Assembly (NCBI GenBank): GCA_032718475.1
Contig: JAUCBJ010004292.1
Span: 22,804-86,803, forward strand
From: Nemertoderma westbladi
Taxonomy: Eukaryota > Xenacoelomorpha > Nemertodermatida > Nemertodermatidae
Length of the DNA stretch: 64,000 bases
Direction: 5' to 3'
Under the pieces are notes generated by a model. That model made no database searches, was not told the DNA's origin, and saw nothing but the letters and a program-made list of their open reading frames with translations. Within the stretch, counting starts at the first letter, position 1. Each line of letters opens with the position of its first letter. Below are positions 46,101 to 58,200 of this stretch, in pieces. The translations under genes and the position numbers were made by a program.

Positions 46101-49100
46101 CTTCTAGATCGGCCCTTCCCTTCCCTTTACTTTGATTTATTCTCTTCTAGATCGGCCCTTCCCTTTAATTTGATTTATTATCTTCTAGATCGGCCCTTCC
46201 CTTTAATTTGATTTATTATCTTCTAGATCGGCCCTTCCCTTTAATTTGATTTATTATCTTCTAGATCGGCCCTTCCCTTTAATTTGATTTATTCTCTTCT
46301 AGATCGGCCCTTCCCTTCCCTTTACTTTGATTTATTCTCTTCTCGGCCCTTCCCTTCCCTTTACTTTGATTTATTCTCTTCTAGATCGGCCCTTCCCTTT
46401 ACTTTGATTTATTATCTTCTAGATCGGCCCTTCCCTTTACTTTGATTTATTATCTTCTAGATCGGCCCTTCCCTTTACTTTGATTTATTCTCTTCTAGAT
46501 CGGCCCTTCCCTTCCCTTTACTTTGATTTATTCTCTTCTAGATCGGCCCTTCCCTTCCCTTTACTTTGATTTATTCTCTTCTCGGCCCTTCCCTTCCCTT
46601 TACTTTGATTTATTCTCTTCTAGATCGGCCCTTCCCTTCCCTTTACTTTGATTTATTCTCTTCTCGGCCCTTCCCTTCCCTTTACTTTGATTTATTATCT
46701 TCTAGATCGGCCCTTCCCTTCCCTTTACTTTGATTTATTCTCTTCTCGGCCCTTCCCTTCCCTTTACTTTGATTTATTCTCTTCTAGATCGGCCCTTCCC
46801 TTTACTTTGATTTATTATCTTCTAGATCGGCCCTTCCCTTTACTTTGATTTATTATCTTCTAGATCGGCCCTTCCCTTTACTTTGATTTATTCTCTTCTA
46901 GATCGTCCCTTCCCTTCCCTTTACTTTGATTTATTCTCTTCTAGATCGGCCCTTCCCTTCCCTTTACTTTGATTTATTCTCTTCTAGATCGGCCCTTCCC
47001 TTCCCTTTACTTTGATTTATTCTCTTCTAGATCGGCCCTTCCCTTTACTTTGATTTATTCTCTTCTAGTTCGGCCCTTCCCTTCCCTTTACTTTGATGTA
47101 TTATCTTCTATAGATCGGCCCTTCCCTTTACTTTGATTTATTATCTTCTAGATCGGCCCTTCCCTTTACTTTGATTTATTATCTTCTAGATCGGCCCTTC
47201 CCTTTACTTTGATTTATTCTCTTCTAGATCGGCCCTTCCCTATACTTTGATTTATTATCTTCTAGATCGGCCCTTCCCTTCCCGTTACTTTGATTTATTC
47301 TCTTCTAGATCGGCCCTTCCCTTCCCTATACTTTGATTTATTATCTTCTAGATCGGCCCTTCCCTTCCCTTTACTTTGATTTATTCTCTTCTAGATCGGC
47401 CCTTCCCTTTAATTTGATTTATTATCTTCTAGATCGGCCCTTCCCTTTAATTTGATTTATTATCTTCTAGATCGGCCCTTCCCTTTAATTTGATTTATTA
47501 TCTTCTAGATCGGCCCTTCCCTTTAATTTGATTTATTCTCTTCTAGATCGGCCCTTCCCTTCCCTTTACTTTGACTTATTCTCTTATCGGCCCTTCCCTT
47601 CCCTTTACTTTGATTTATTCTCTTCTAGATCGGCCTTTCCCTTTACTTTGATTTATTATCTTCTAGATCGGCCCTTCCCTTTACTTTGATTTATGCTCTT
47701 CTAGATCGGCCCTTCCCTTTACTTTGATTTATTCTCTTCTAGTTCGGCCCTTCCCTTCCCTTTACTTTAATTTATTCTCTTCTCGGCCCTTCCCTTCCCT
47801 TTACTTTGATTTATTCTCTTCTAGATCGGCCCTTCCCTTCCCTTTACTTTGATTTATTCTCTTCTCGGCCCTTCCCTTCCCTTTACTTTGATTTATTATC
47901 TTCTAGATCGGCCCTTCCCTTCCCTTTACTTTGATTTATTCTCTTCTAGATCGGCTCTTCCCTTCCCTTTACTTTGATTTATTCTCTTCTCGGCCCTTCC
48001 CTTCCCTTTACTTTGATTTATTCTCTTCTAGATCGGCCCTTCCCTTTACTTTGATTTATTATCTTCTAGATCGGCCCTTCCCTTTACTTTGATTTATTAT
48101 CTTCTAGATCGGCCCTTCCCTTTACTTTGATTTATTCTCTTCTAGATCGGCCCTTCCCTTCCCTTTACTTTGATTTATTCTCTTCTAGATCGGCCCTTCC
48201 CTTCCCTTTACTTTGATTTATTCTCTTCTCGGCCCTTCCCTTCCCTTTACTTTGATTTATTCTCTTCTAGATCGGCCCTTCCCTTTACTTTGATTTATGC
48301 TCTTCTAGATCGGCCCTTCCCTTTACTTTGATTTATTCTCTTCTAGATCGGTCCTTCCCTTCCCTTTACTTTGATTTATTCTCTTCTAGATCGGCCCTTC
48401 CCTTCCCTTTTCTTTGATTTATTCTCTTCTCGGCCCTTCCCTTCCCTTTACTTTGATTTATTCTCTTCTAGATCGGCCCTTCCCTTTACTTTGATTTATT
48501 ATCTTCTAGATCGGCCCTTCCCTTTACTTTGATTTATTATCTTCTAGATCGGCCCTTCCCTTTACTTTGATTTATTATCTTCTACATCGGCCCTTCCCTT
48601 TACTTTGATTTATTCTCTTCTAGATCGGCCCTTCCCTTCCCTTTACTTTGATTTATTCTCTTCTCGGCCCTTCCCTTCCCTTTACTTTGATTTATTATCT
48701 TCTAGATCGGCCCTTCCCTTTACTTTGATTTATTATCTTCTAGATCGGCCCTTCCCTTTACTTTGATTTATTATCTTCTAGATCGGCCCTTCCCTTTACT
48801 TTGATTTATTATCTTCTAGATCGGCCCTTCCCTTTACTTTGATTTATTATCTTCTAGATCGGCCCTTCCCTTTACTTTGATTTATTCTCTTCTAGATCGG
48901 CCCTTCCCTTCCCTTTACTTTGATTTATTCTCTTCTCGGCCCTTCCCTTCCCTTTACTTTGATTTATTATCTTCTAGATCGGCCCTTCCCTTTACTTTGA
49001 TTTATTATCTTCTAGATCGGCCCTTCCCTTTACTTTGATTTATTATCTTCTAGATCGGCCCTTCCCTTTACTTTCATTTATTATCTTCTAGATCGGCCCT

Positions 49101-50111
49101 TCCCTTTACTTTGATTTATTCTCTTCTAGATCGGCCCTTCCCTTCCCTTTACTTTTATTTATTCTCTTCTAGATCGGCCCTTCCCTTTACTTTGATTTAT
49201 TATCTTCTAGATCGGCCCTTCCCTTTACTTTGATTTATTATCTTCTAGATCGGCCCTTCCCTTTACTTTGATTTATTATCTTCTAGATCGGCCCTTCCCT
49301 TTACTTTCATTTATTATCTTCTAGATCGGCCCTTCCCTTTACTTTGATTTATTATCTTCTAGATCGGCCCTTCCCTTCCCTTTACTTTTATTTATTATCT
49401 TCTAGATCGGCCCTTCCCTTCCCTTTACTTTGATTTATTATCTTCTAGATCGGCCCTTCCCTTTACTTTGATTTATTCTCTTCTAGATCGGCCCTTCCCT
49501 TCCCTTTACTTTGATTTATTCTCTTCTAGATCGGCCCTTCCCTTTACTTTGATTTATTCTCTTCTAGATCGGCCCTTCCCTTCCCTTCCCTTTACTTTGA
49601 TTTATTCTCTTCTCGGCCCTTCCCTTCCCTTTACTTTGATTTATTCTCTTCTAGATCGGCCCTTCCCTTTACTTTGATTTATTATCTTCTAGATCGTCCC
49701 TTCCCTTCCCTTTACTTTGATTTATTCTCTTCTAGATCGGCCCTTCCCTTCCCTTTACTTTTATTTATTCTCTTCTCGGCCCTTCCCTTCCCTTTACTTT
49801 GATTTATTCTCTTCTAGATCGGCCCTTCCCTTTACTTTGATTTATTCTCTTCTAGATCGGCCCTTCCCTTCCCTTCCCTTTACTTTGATTTATTCTCTTC
49901 TCGGCCCTTCCCTTCCCTTTACTATGATTTATTATCTTCTAGATCGGCCCTTCCCTTTACTTTGATTTATTATCTTCTAGATCGGCCCTTCCCTTCCCTT
50001 TACTTTGATTTATTCTCTTCTAGATCGGCCCTTCCCTTCCCTTTACTTTGATTTATTCTCTTCTAGATCGGCCCTTCCCTTCCCTTTACTTTGATTTATT
50101 ATCTTCTATAG
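40133..50111 (+). repeat. 38-43-bp intronic satellite made of the 3' splice site plus exon-D start
   Basis: Units run ATCGGCCCTTCCC, optional TTCCC, TTTACTTTGATTTATT, then ATCTTCTAG or CTCTTCTAG, about 240 copies over 10 kb. Each has a pyrimidine tract, TTCTAG and then ATCGGCCCTT, which equals the acceptor and first 10 nt of exon D. Length forms are 43, 38 and 39 (without AGAT). A TTCTATAG variant, as at the real exon, occurs near 41721, 41925, 42006, 42365, 44855 and 47106. The consensus unit contains no GT and its only AG is the acceptor. The array ends exactly at the exon. ORFs of up to 148 codons across it are repeat artefacts. Confidence 0.97.
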
Positions 50112-50564
50112 ATCGGCCCTTCACTCTCCGTTGGAGTACAGATGCCATCTAGTTTGACCTCAACCTACAATCCAACGTACTCCAGTACTGAACTCTGCAC
50201 TGCGGGTTGCCCTGCCAACCAACAGCTGTCTGACACTAGATGGCGGCACGCAGCTGACTCCTCCCTCACTCACGCTCAGGCTATGAAACATTGTTCCCAA
50301 CTATCTGACTTCTATTACCGAGCGTGTGTGTTTGATCTGGTTACTACGGGAGACCTGAACCTTGTGGCGGCTTCCCGTTTAGCTAGGGACGACGTTGCGG
50401 CTCTACGTACAGACTGGTTGGAGCCGGCTACCACCCGGGGGGTCTACCCTCCGTCCGTGACCTACTCCTGCGCGAGTCTCTTACATACAAGCCGGACTCC
50501 CCACCCCATGGTCTGTTACGTCATTGTAATATTACTGTCTAGTTGGGTCGCTATACCCACATAA
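50112..50564 (+). CDS. RGM: RGM exon D: RGM C domain end and GPI signal
   Basis: Starts ATC GGC CCT TCA after TTCTATAG, in phase 0 with exon C, so that IGPSLSVGVQMP continues the conserved C-domain strand. The ATG at 50142 is internal. Conserved features are LCTAGCPANQQL, then MKHCSQLSDFYYRACVFDLVTTGDLN, matching the end of RGM C domains. The last 18 residues (MVCYVIVILLSSWVAIPT) are hydrophobic, as a GPI-anchor signal. The stop is TAA at 50562-50564. The region between the C domain and the tail is poorly conserved. Confidence 0.93.
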   Translation: MGPSLSVGVQMPSSLTSTYNPTYSSTELCTAGCPANQQLSDTRWRHAADSSLTHAQAMKHCSQLSDFYYRACVFDLVTTGDLNLVAASRLARDDVAALRTDWLEPATTRGVYPPSVTYSCASLLHTSRTPHPMVCYVIVILLSSWVAIPT

Positions 50565-50937
50565 CCTTTACTTAATTAATATTTTTTAATTAATTAATAT
50601 TGCAACGCAGATTTCAGGTGCAACGTATCCCACTAGCCTTTCCCTACTGTAGACTATAGTCCAGGGCCTGGCGTCCATTTGTATTGCTCTATAAGAGGTT
50701 CAGGGGGGGGGGGGGGGTCTCTAAATGACTATATTTTTCCCCCTTATTTAGGAGAGGGGCATTTACATTTACAAAATATCTAAAATGGACTCGATTTATG
50801 ATATTTGGTATCACAGGTTTACAATAGTAGAAGGAAGGAATAGATGAATAATTTTCAAAAATACTTTTTTATATTTTTAATTTTTTTAATGTAAAGTTTC
50901 TTCGGTTGTCAATTATTGGATCTATTTTACCAAAGTT
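50565..50937 (+). other. 3' flank or 3' UTR of RGM
   Basis: AT-rich sequence with TTAATTAATATT repeats and a 15-base G run (50703-50717). No canonical AATAAA is seen before the next satellite, so the transcript end is unknown. Confidence 0.5.
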
Positions 50938-52986
50938 TACAATCGTAGTCAGTAGCAACCGTAGTTAGTAGCAACCGTAGTCAGTAGCAACCATAGTCAG
51001 GGCCTTAGACTATAACTACTGTATCTCTTACAACCGTAGTCAGTAGCAACCGTAGTCAGGCCTTAGACTATAACTACTGTATCTCTTACAACCGTAGTCA
51101 GTAGCAACCGTAGTCAGGGCCTTAGACTATAACTACTGTATCTCTTACAACCGTAGTCAGTAGCAACCATAGTCAGGCCTTAGACTATAACTACTGTATC
51201 TCTTACAACCGTAGTCAGTAGCAACCGTAGTCAGGGCCTTAGACTATAACTACTGTATCTCTTACAACCGTAGTCAGGGCCTTAGACTATAACTACTGTA
51301 TCTCTTACAACCGTAGTCAGTAGCAACCGTAGTCAGGCCTTAGACTATAACTACTGTATCTCTTACAACCGTAGTCAGGGCCTTAGACTATAACTACTGT
51401 ATCTCTTACAACCGTAGTCAGTAGCAACCATAGTCAGGGCCTTAGACTATAACTACTGTATCTCTTACAACCGTAGTCAGGCCTTAGACTATAACTACTG
51501 TATCTCTTACAACCGTAGTCAGTAGCAACCGTAGTCAGGCCTTAGACTATAACTACTGTATCTCTTACAACCGTAGTCAGTAGCAACCGTAGTCAGGGCC
51601 TTAGATTATAACTACTGTATCTCTTACAACCGTAGTCAGTAGCAACCATAGTCAGGGCCTTAGACTATAACTACTGTATCTCTTACAACCGTAGTCAGTA
51701 GCAACCGTAGTCAGGGCCTTAGACTATAACTACTGTATCTCTTACAACCGTAGTCAGTAGCAACCATAGTCAGGCCTTAGACTATAACTACTGTATCTCT
51801 TACAACCGTAGTCAGTAGCAACCGTAGTCAGGGCCTTAGACTATAACTACTGTATCTCTTACAACCGTAGTCAGGGCCTTAGACTATAACTACTGTATCT
51901 CTTACAACCGTAGTCAGTAGCAACCGTAGTCAGGCCTTAGACTATAACTACTGTATCTCTTACAACCGTAGTCAGTAGCAACCGTAGTCAGGGCCTTAGA
52001 CTATAACTACTGTATCTCTTACAACCGTAGTCAGTAGCAACCATAGTCAGGCCTTAGACTATAACTACTGTATCTCTTACAACCGTAGTCAGTAGCAACC
52101 GTAGTCAGGGCCTTAGACTATAACTACTGTATCTCTTACAACCGTAGTCAGGGCCTTAGACTATAACTACTGTATCTCTTACAACCGTAGTCAGTAGCAA
52201 CCGTAGTCAGGCCTTAGACTATAACTACTGTATCTCTTACAACCGTAGTCAGTAGCAACCATAGTCAGGCCTTAGACTATAACTACTGTATCTCTTACAA
52301 CCGTAGTCAGGCCTTAGACTATAACTACTGTATCTCTTACAACCGTAGTCAGTAGCAACCGTAGTCAGGGCCTTAGACTATAACTACTGTATCTCTTACA
52401 ACCGTAGTCAGGGCCTTAGACTATAACTACTGTATCTCTTACAACCGTAGTCAGTAGCAACCGTAGTCAGGGCCTTAGACTATAACTACTGTATCTCTTA
52501 CAACCGTAGTCAGGGCCTTAGACTATAACTACTGTATCTCTTACAACCGTAGTCAGTAGCAACCGTAGTCAGGCCTTAGACTATAACTACTGTATCTCTT
52601 ACAACCGTAGTCAGTAGCAACCATAGTCAGGCCTTAGACTATAACTACTGTATCTCTTACAACCGTAGTCAGGCCTTAGACTATAACTACTGTATCTCTT
52701 ACAACCGTAGTCAGTAGCAACCGTAGTCAGGGCCTTAGACTATAACTACTGTATCTCTTACAACCGTAGTCAGGGCCTTAGACTATAACTACTGTATCTC
52801 TTACAACCGTAGTCAGTAGCAACCGTAGTCAGGCCTTAGACTATAACTACTGTATCTCTTACAACCGTAGTCAGTAGCAACCATAGTCAGGGCCTTAGAC
52901 TATAACTACTGTATCTCTTACAACCGTAGTCAGTAGCAACCGTAGTCAGGGCCTTAGACTATAACTACTGTATCTCTTACAACCGT
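50938..52986. repeat. 42-59-bp satellite downstream of RGM, first block
   Basis: Long units (58/59 bp) carry ACCGTAGTCAGTAGCAACC, GTAGTCAGG(G)CC and TTAGACTATAACTACTGTATCTCTTACA. Short units (42/43 bp) lack the 16-bp GTAGCAACCGTAGTCA. Long and short forms alternate in repeated orders, so the array has a higher-order structure. The array is divergent only at its first units (50938-50995). Confidence 0.96.
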
Positions 52987-55254
52987 TGAGTTTAGTTGAG
53001 TTGAGTTTATTTATTCCTCAATAAAAACGAAATAATTCATGAGTAATTGCACAGCAGACTGTAATCTGCTGGGTACTGTGTGGGTGGTCCTCCACTATAG
53101 CAAATCGCTAGTTCAGCTTCGGAACACCCACATACCATGGAGGAAAAGGGGTGTTTGTATATATTTTAGAACACATGACTAAGACCTAATGTAACTGTTG
53201 TTGACTGAAATTGTGGCAGCATAAATAGTATGTCAAACATTAAAATATAATTGGCAAATGCAATGGTATGTAAAATCAGTTGTTGTGAGTGTATATATTA
53301 TTACTGGTTTGTAAAAATATAAAATCGAGTTTGGCTGGTAATACTGATCTGAAATGAAATCTATGGCAGTATCTTGTAATTTTAAGAGATTTTGAGCAAG
53401 TAATTCTTAAGTTTTAATTTAAAGATATTCAGACTGGAGCTGCTACGGATATTTTGTGGCAAGGAGTTCCAGAGTAAAGGGCCTTGAACAGATACAGACT
53501 GGTGACGGACAATAAGACGGACATGTGGCAGGTGGTACAGACCAGCGGAGGCAGAGCGGGTGTTGTAGGAGTGCACTGAAGAAGCCCTGGTGAACAAGTG
53601 GGAAAGAGGGTGGGAGGGGTTACTATGAATATCGTACATTAGTGAGAGGACCTGGAATTGGAAAAGTTGATCTATAGGTAGTATACGTAGTTGTTGGTAG
53701 ATTGGAAAGGCGGAGGACCGGTAGTGGCTAAATGTAATACATCGTAGAATTTTATTTAGTTTTGTTCGCAAAGGTTTGGTGATGGTATTGTAGGTGCCAC
53801 CCCAGACAATGAGACCATAGTAGATGTATGGATATATTAACGAGTAAAAGAGCATCCGTAAAATCTGTGGGCTGAGAATATGACGTAATTTATAGAAAAG
53901 ACCTCCGGTTCTAGAGATCTTTTTAAGAATGTAGCTTATGTGATTGCGGAATGTTAAATTATTGTCGATAATTATACCTAGGTACTTAAATGCAGATGTA
54001 AATTTTATTGGTTGACTATTAATGGATAGACCGTGAGATTGAGATTGGAATCTGGAGTTTTTAAATATGGAGTATTCTGTCTTATCAATATTTAACGTTA
54101 GTCGGTTGTCACATAGCCAGTCATAGAGCAGGTTAGCGTCGTAATTCATGGAGTCGATTAGAGGAGTCAGATGGCGGTGTCGTCGCATGAGAGTGGTGTC
54201 ATCGGCAAAGAGAGTCGCGAGGGAGGATGTGCAGTTAGGTAAGTCATTTATATAAAGAAGAAAAAGGACTGGCCCGAGAACCGACCCTTGTGGGATACCA
54301 CATGAAATGGACCTGAGAGAGGATATAGTGTTATCTATAGATACGCACTGCCTACGGTTGGTAAGATAATCAGAAAATAGTGAAAAGGGCGTGCCACGGA
54401 TACCGTACATTTGTACTTTGCTAAGTAGGATAGAAAAATTAAGCGTGTCGAACGCCTTTTTCAAATCAATTAGTAGTAAACAAGAAGAATCGTAATTATC
54501 AAGAGCTTCACGTAATGACTCTACAATGTTTATAACAGCCATGGACGTAGTGTATTTCTTACGAAAGCCGAACTGATTAGGGGAAATAATTTTAAATTTT
54601 TCCAGATAGGATATTAATTGAGAATATATAACAGATTCATAGATTTTATGAAATACTGAAAGTAAAGAGATGGGCCTATAGTTGGTAGTCAGGAAGGGGT
54701 CGCCACCTTTATAAACTGGGATAACTTTGGATACCTTAATAGAATTAGGAAAGTGGCCTTGATTTATGCTTAGATTAATTAGGTAGGCTAAATGAGTTGC
54801 TATAATAGGTGCGGCTAATTTAACAAGGTGTACAGGGAAATCGTCATTGGATGAAGCACTGTCGCGTAAAGTAAGTAAATTGTAGTGTACCTCTACAGCG
54901 GAAGTTTCTGTGAGTACAAGAGAGTTAGATTTAGAATGTTGAATATGTCGAGTCGGGCTGCGTGATGTGGTTGGCAGTTTAGAAGCTAATTTTGGTCCTA
55001 TGGTAGAAAAGAAATCGTTAAAGTGGTTAGCTATATCAGATGAGGAAGTCACACTATAATTAGAACCGTTGTTAGATATATTTAAACGTTTTGGAACAGA
55101 AGATTTACTAGATCGGTTAAGTAGATTATTAATAGTTTTCCAGGTTTTGCGCATATTATTTGAATTATTTGTAAACTCCGAAGTATAATATTGTTTCTCG
55201 GCAGACCTAAGTAGACTAGTTAGCTTGTTACGGTATAATTTAAAGATGTTGTAG
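52987..55254 (-). mobile_element. Jockey-like LINE inserted antisense in the satellite
   Basis: The insertion is flanked by CAACCGT (52980-52986 and 55255-55261), a plausible 7-bp target duplication. On the minus strand the element ends in AATAAATAAA and an ACTCA-rich tail instead of poly(A). The 5' end is truncated: the endonuclease is missing. The minus-strand 3' UTR is about 395 bp (52987-53381). Confidence 0.9.
53382..55254 (-). CDS. reverse transcriptase ORF of the Jockey-like LINE, uninterrupted
   Basis: About 624 codons without a stop or frameshift; the frame enters from satellite flank at 55277, so those first residues are not part of the element. With numbering from there: linker (10-180), NYRPISLLSVFHKIYE (199-214), QFGFRKKYTT (235-244), LLIDLKKAFDTLN (268-280), GIPQGSVLGPVLF (327-339), catalytic FADD (357-360), FKYLGIII, then the C-terminal region ending in GPLLWNSLPQNIR. 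These blocks are those of Jockey-superfamily elements. The RT would make cDNA by target-primed reverse transcription, but without the endonuclease this copy cannot move alone. An unbroken frame suggests a young insertion. Confidence 0.9.
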
Positions 55255-58200
55255 CAACCGTAGTCAGTAGCAACCATAGTCAGGGCCTTAGACTATAACT
55301 ACTGTATCTCTTACAACCGTAGTCAGTAGCAATCGTAGTCAGGGCCTTAGACTATAACTACTGTATCTCTTACAACCGTAGTCAGGGCCTTAGACTATAA
55401 CTACTGTATCTCTTACAACCGTAGTCAGGGCCTTAGACTATAACTACTGTATCTCTTACAACCGTAGTCAGTAGCAACCATAGTCAGGCCTTAGACTATA
55501 ACTACTGTATCTCTTACAACCGTAGTCAGTAGCAACCATAGTCAGGGCCTTAGACTATAACTACTGTATCTCTTACAACCGTAGTCAGTAGCAACCATAG
55601 TCAGGCCTTAGACTATAACTACTGTATCTCTTACAACCGTAGTCAGTAGCAACCGTAGTCAGGCCTTAGACTATAACTACTGTATCTCTTACAACCGTAG
55701 TCAGGGCCTTAGACTATAACTACTGTATCTCTTACAACCGTAGTCAGTAGCAACCGTAGTCAGGCCTTAGACTATAACTACTGTATCTCTTACAACCGTA
55801 GTCAGTAGCAACCGTAGTCAGGGCCTTAGATTATAACTACTGTATCTCTTACAACCGTAGTCAGTAGCAACCATAGTCAGGGCCTTAGACTATAACTACT
55901 GTATCTCTTACAACCGTAGTCAGTAGCAACCGTAGTCAGGGCCTTAGACTATAACTACTGTATCTCTTACAACCGTAGTCAGTAGCAACCATAGTCAGGC
56001 CTTAGACTATAACTACTGTATCTCTTACAACCGTAGTCAGTAGCAACCGTAGTCAGGCCTTAGACTATAACTACTGTATCTCTTACAACCGTAGTCAGGG
56101 CCTTAGACTATAACTACTGTATCTCTTACAACCGTAGTCAGTAGCAACCGTAGTCAGGCCTTAGACTATATCTACTGTATCTCTTACAACCGTAGTCAGT
56201 AGCAACCGTAGTCAGGGCCTTAGACTATAACTACTGTATCTCTTACAACCGTAGTCAGTAGCAACCATAGTCAGGGCCTTAGACTATAACTACTGTATCT
56301 CTTACAACCGTAGTCAGTAGCAACCGTAGTCAGGGCCTTAGACTATAACTACTGTATCTCTTACAACCGTAGTCAGTAGCAACCATAGTCAGGCCTTAGA
56401 CTATAACTACTGTATCTCTTACAACCGTAGTCAGTAGCAACCGTAGTCAGGGCCTTAGACTATAACTACTGTATCTCTTACAACCGTAGTCAGGGCCTTA
56501 GACTATAACTACTGTATCTCTTACAACCGTAGTCAGTAGCAACCGTAGTCAGGCCTTAGACTATAACTACTGTATCTCTTACAACCGTAGTCAGTAGCAA
56601 CCGTAGTCAGGGCCTTAGACTATAACTACTGTATCTCTTACAACCGTAGTCAGTAGCAACCATAGTCAGGCCTTAGACTATAACTACTGTATCTCTTACA
56701 ACCGTAGTCAGTAGCAACCGTAGTCAGGGCCTTAGACTATAACTACTGTATCTCTTACAACCGTAGTCAGGGCCTTAGACTATAACTACTGTATCTCTTA
56801 CAACCGTAGTCAGTAGCAACCGTAGTCAGGCCTTAGACTATAACTACTGTATCTCTTACAACCGTAGTCAGTAGCAACCATAGTCAGGCCTTAGACTATA
56901 ACTACTGTATCTCTTACAACCGTAGTCAGGCCTTAGACTATAACTACTGTATCTCTTACAACCGTAGTCAGTAGCAACCGTAGTCAGGGCCTTAGACTAT
57001 AACTACTGTATCTCTTACAACCGTAGTCAGGGCCTTAGACTATAACTACTGTATCTCTTACAACCGTAGTCAGTAGCAACCGTAGTCAGGCCTTAGACTA
57101 TAACTACTGTATCTCTTACAACCGTAGTCAGTAGCAACCATAGTCAGGGCCTTAGACTATAACTACTGTATCTCTTACAACCGTAGTCAGTAGCAACCGT
57201 AGTCAGGGCCTTAGACTATAACTACTGTATCTCTTACAACCGTAGTCAGTAGCAACCGTAGTCAGGCCTTAGACTATAACTACTGTATCTCTTACAACCG
57301 TAGTCAGTAGCAACCATAGTCAGGCCTTAGACTATAACTACTGTATCTCTTACAACCGTAGTCAGGCCTTAGACTATAACTACTGTATCTCTTACAACCG
57401 TAGTCAGTAGCAACCGTAGTCAGGCCTTAGACTATAACTACTGTATCTCTTACAACCGTAGTCAGGGCCTTAGACTATAACTACTGTATCTCTTACAACC
57501 GTAGTCAGTAGCAACCGTAGTCAGGGCCTTAGACTATAACTACTGTATCTCTTACAACCGTAGTCAGGCCTTAGACTATAACTACTGTATCTCTTACAAC
57601 CGTAGTCAGTAGCAACCGTAGTCAGGCCTTAGACTATAACTACTGTATCTCTTACAACCGTAGTCAGTAGCAACCGTAGTCAGGGCCTTAGACTATAACT
57701 ACTGTATCTCTTACAACCGTAGTCAGTAGCAACCATAGTCAGGGCCTTAGACTATAACTACTGTATCTCTTACAACCGTAGTCAGTAGCAACCGTAGTCA
57801 GGGCCTTAGACTATAACTACTGTATCTCTTACAACCGTAGTCAGTAGCAACCATAGTCAGGCCTTAGACTATAACTACTGTATCTCTTACAACCGTAGTC
57901 AGTAGCAACCGTAGTCAGGGCCTTAGACTATAACTACTGTATCTCTTACAACCGTAGTCAGGGCCTTAGACTATAACTACTGTATCTCTTACAACCGTAG
58001 TCAGTAGCAACCGTAGTCAGGCCTTAGACTATAACTACTGTATCTCTTACAACCGTAGTCAGTAGCAACCGTAGTCAGGGCCTTAGACTATAACTACTGT
58101 ATCTCTTACAACCGTAGTCAGTAGCAACCATAGTCAGGCCTTAGACTATAACTACTGTATCTCTTACAACCGTAGTCAGTAGCAACCGTAGTCAGGGCCT

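Larger units (their letters stand above)
30848..50564 (+). other. RGM: repulsive guidance molecule (RGM) gene, four 3' exons
   Basis: Exons 30848-31065, 31291-31548, 39879-40073 and 50112-50564 join through GT-AG introns, all phase 0, into about 374 codons. The protein follows RGM order: Cys-rich RGM N domain, the FGDPH autocleavage site inside a vWF-D-like region, RGM C domain, and a C-terminal GPI signal. RGMs are GPI-anchored surface proteins that act as BMP co-receptors and neogenin ligands. The 5' exon with the signal peptide is not identified. The first exon here enters in phase 1. Introns are 225 bp, 8,330 bp and 10,038 bp, and the two long ones are almost wholly satellite. Confidence 0.92.

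Noticed and set aside
40485-49965. Many ORFs with SALPFTLIYSLLDRPFPS-like repeats
   Set aside because: Direct translation of the intronic satellite, whose unit lacks stops in these frames. Not separate genes.
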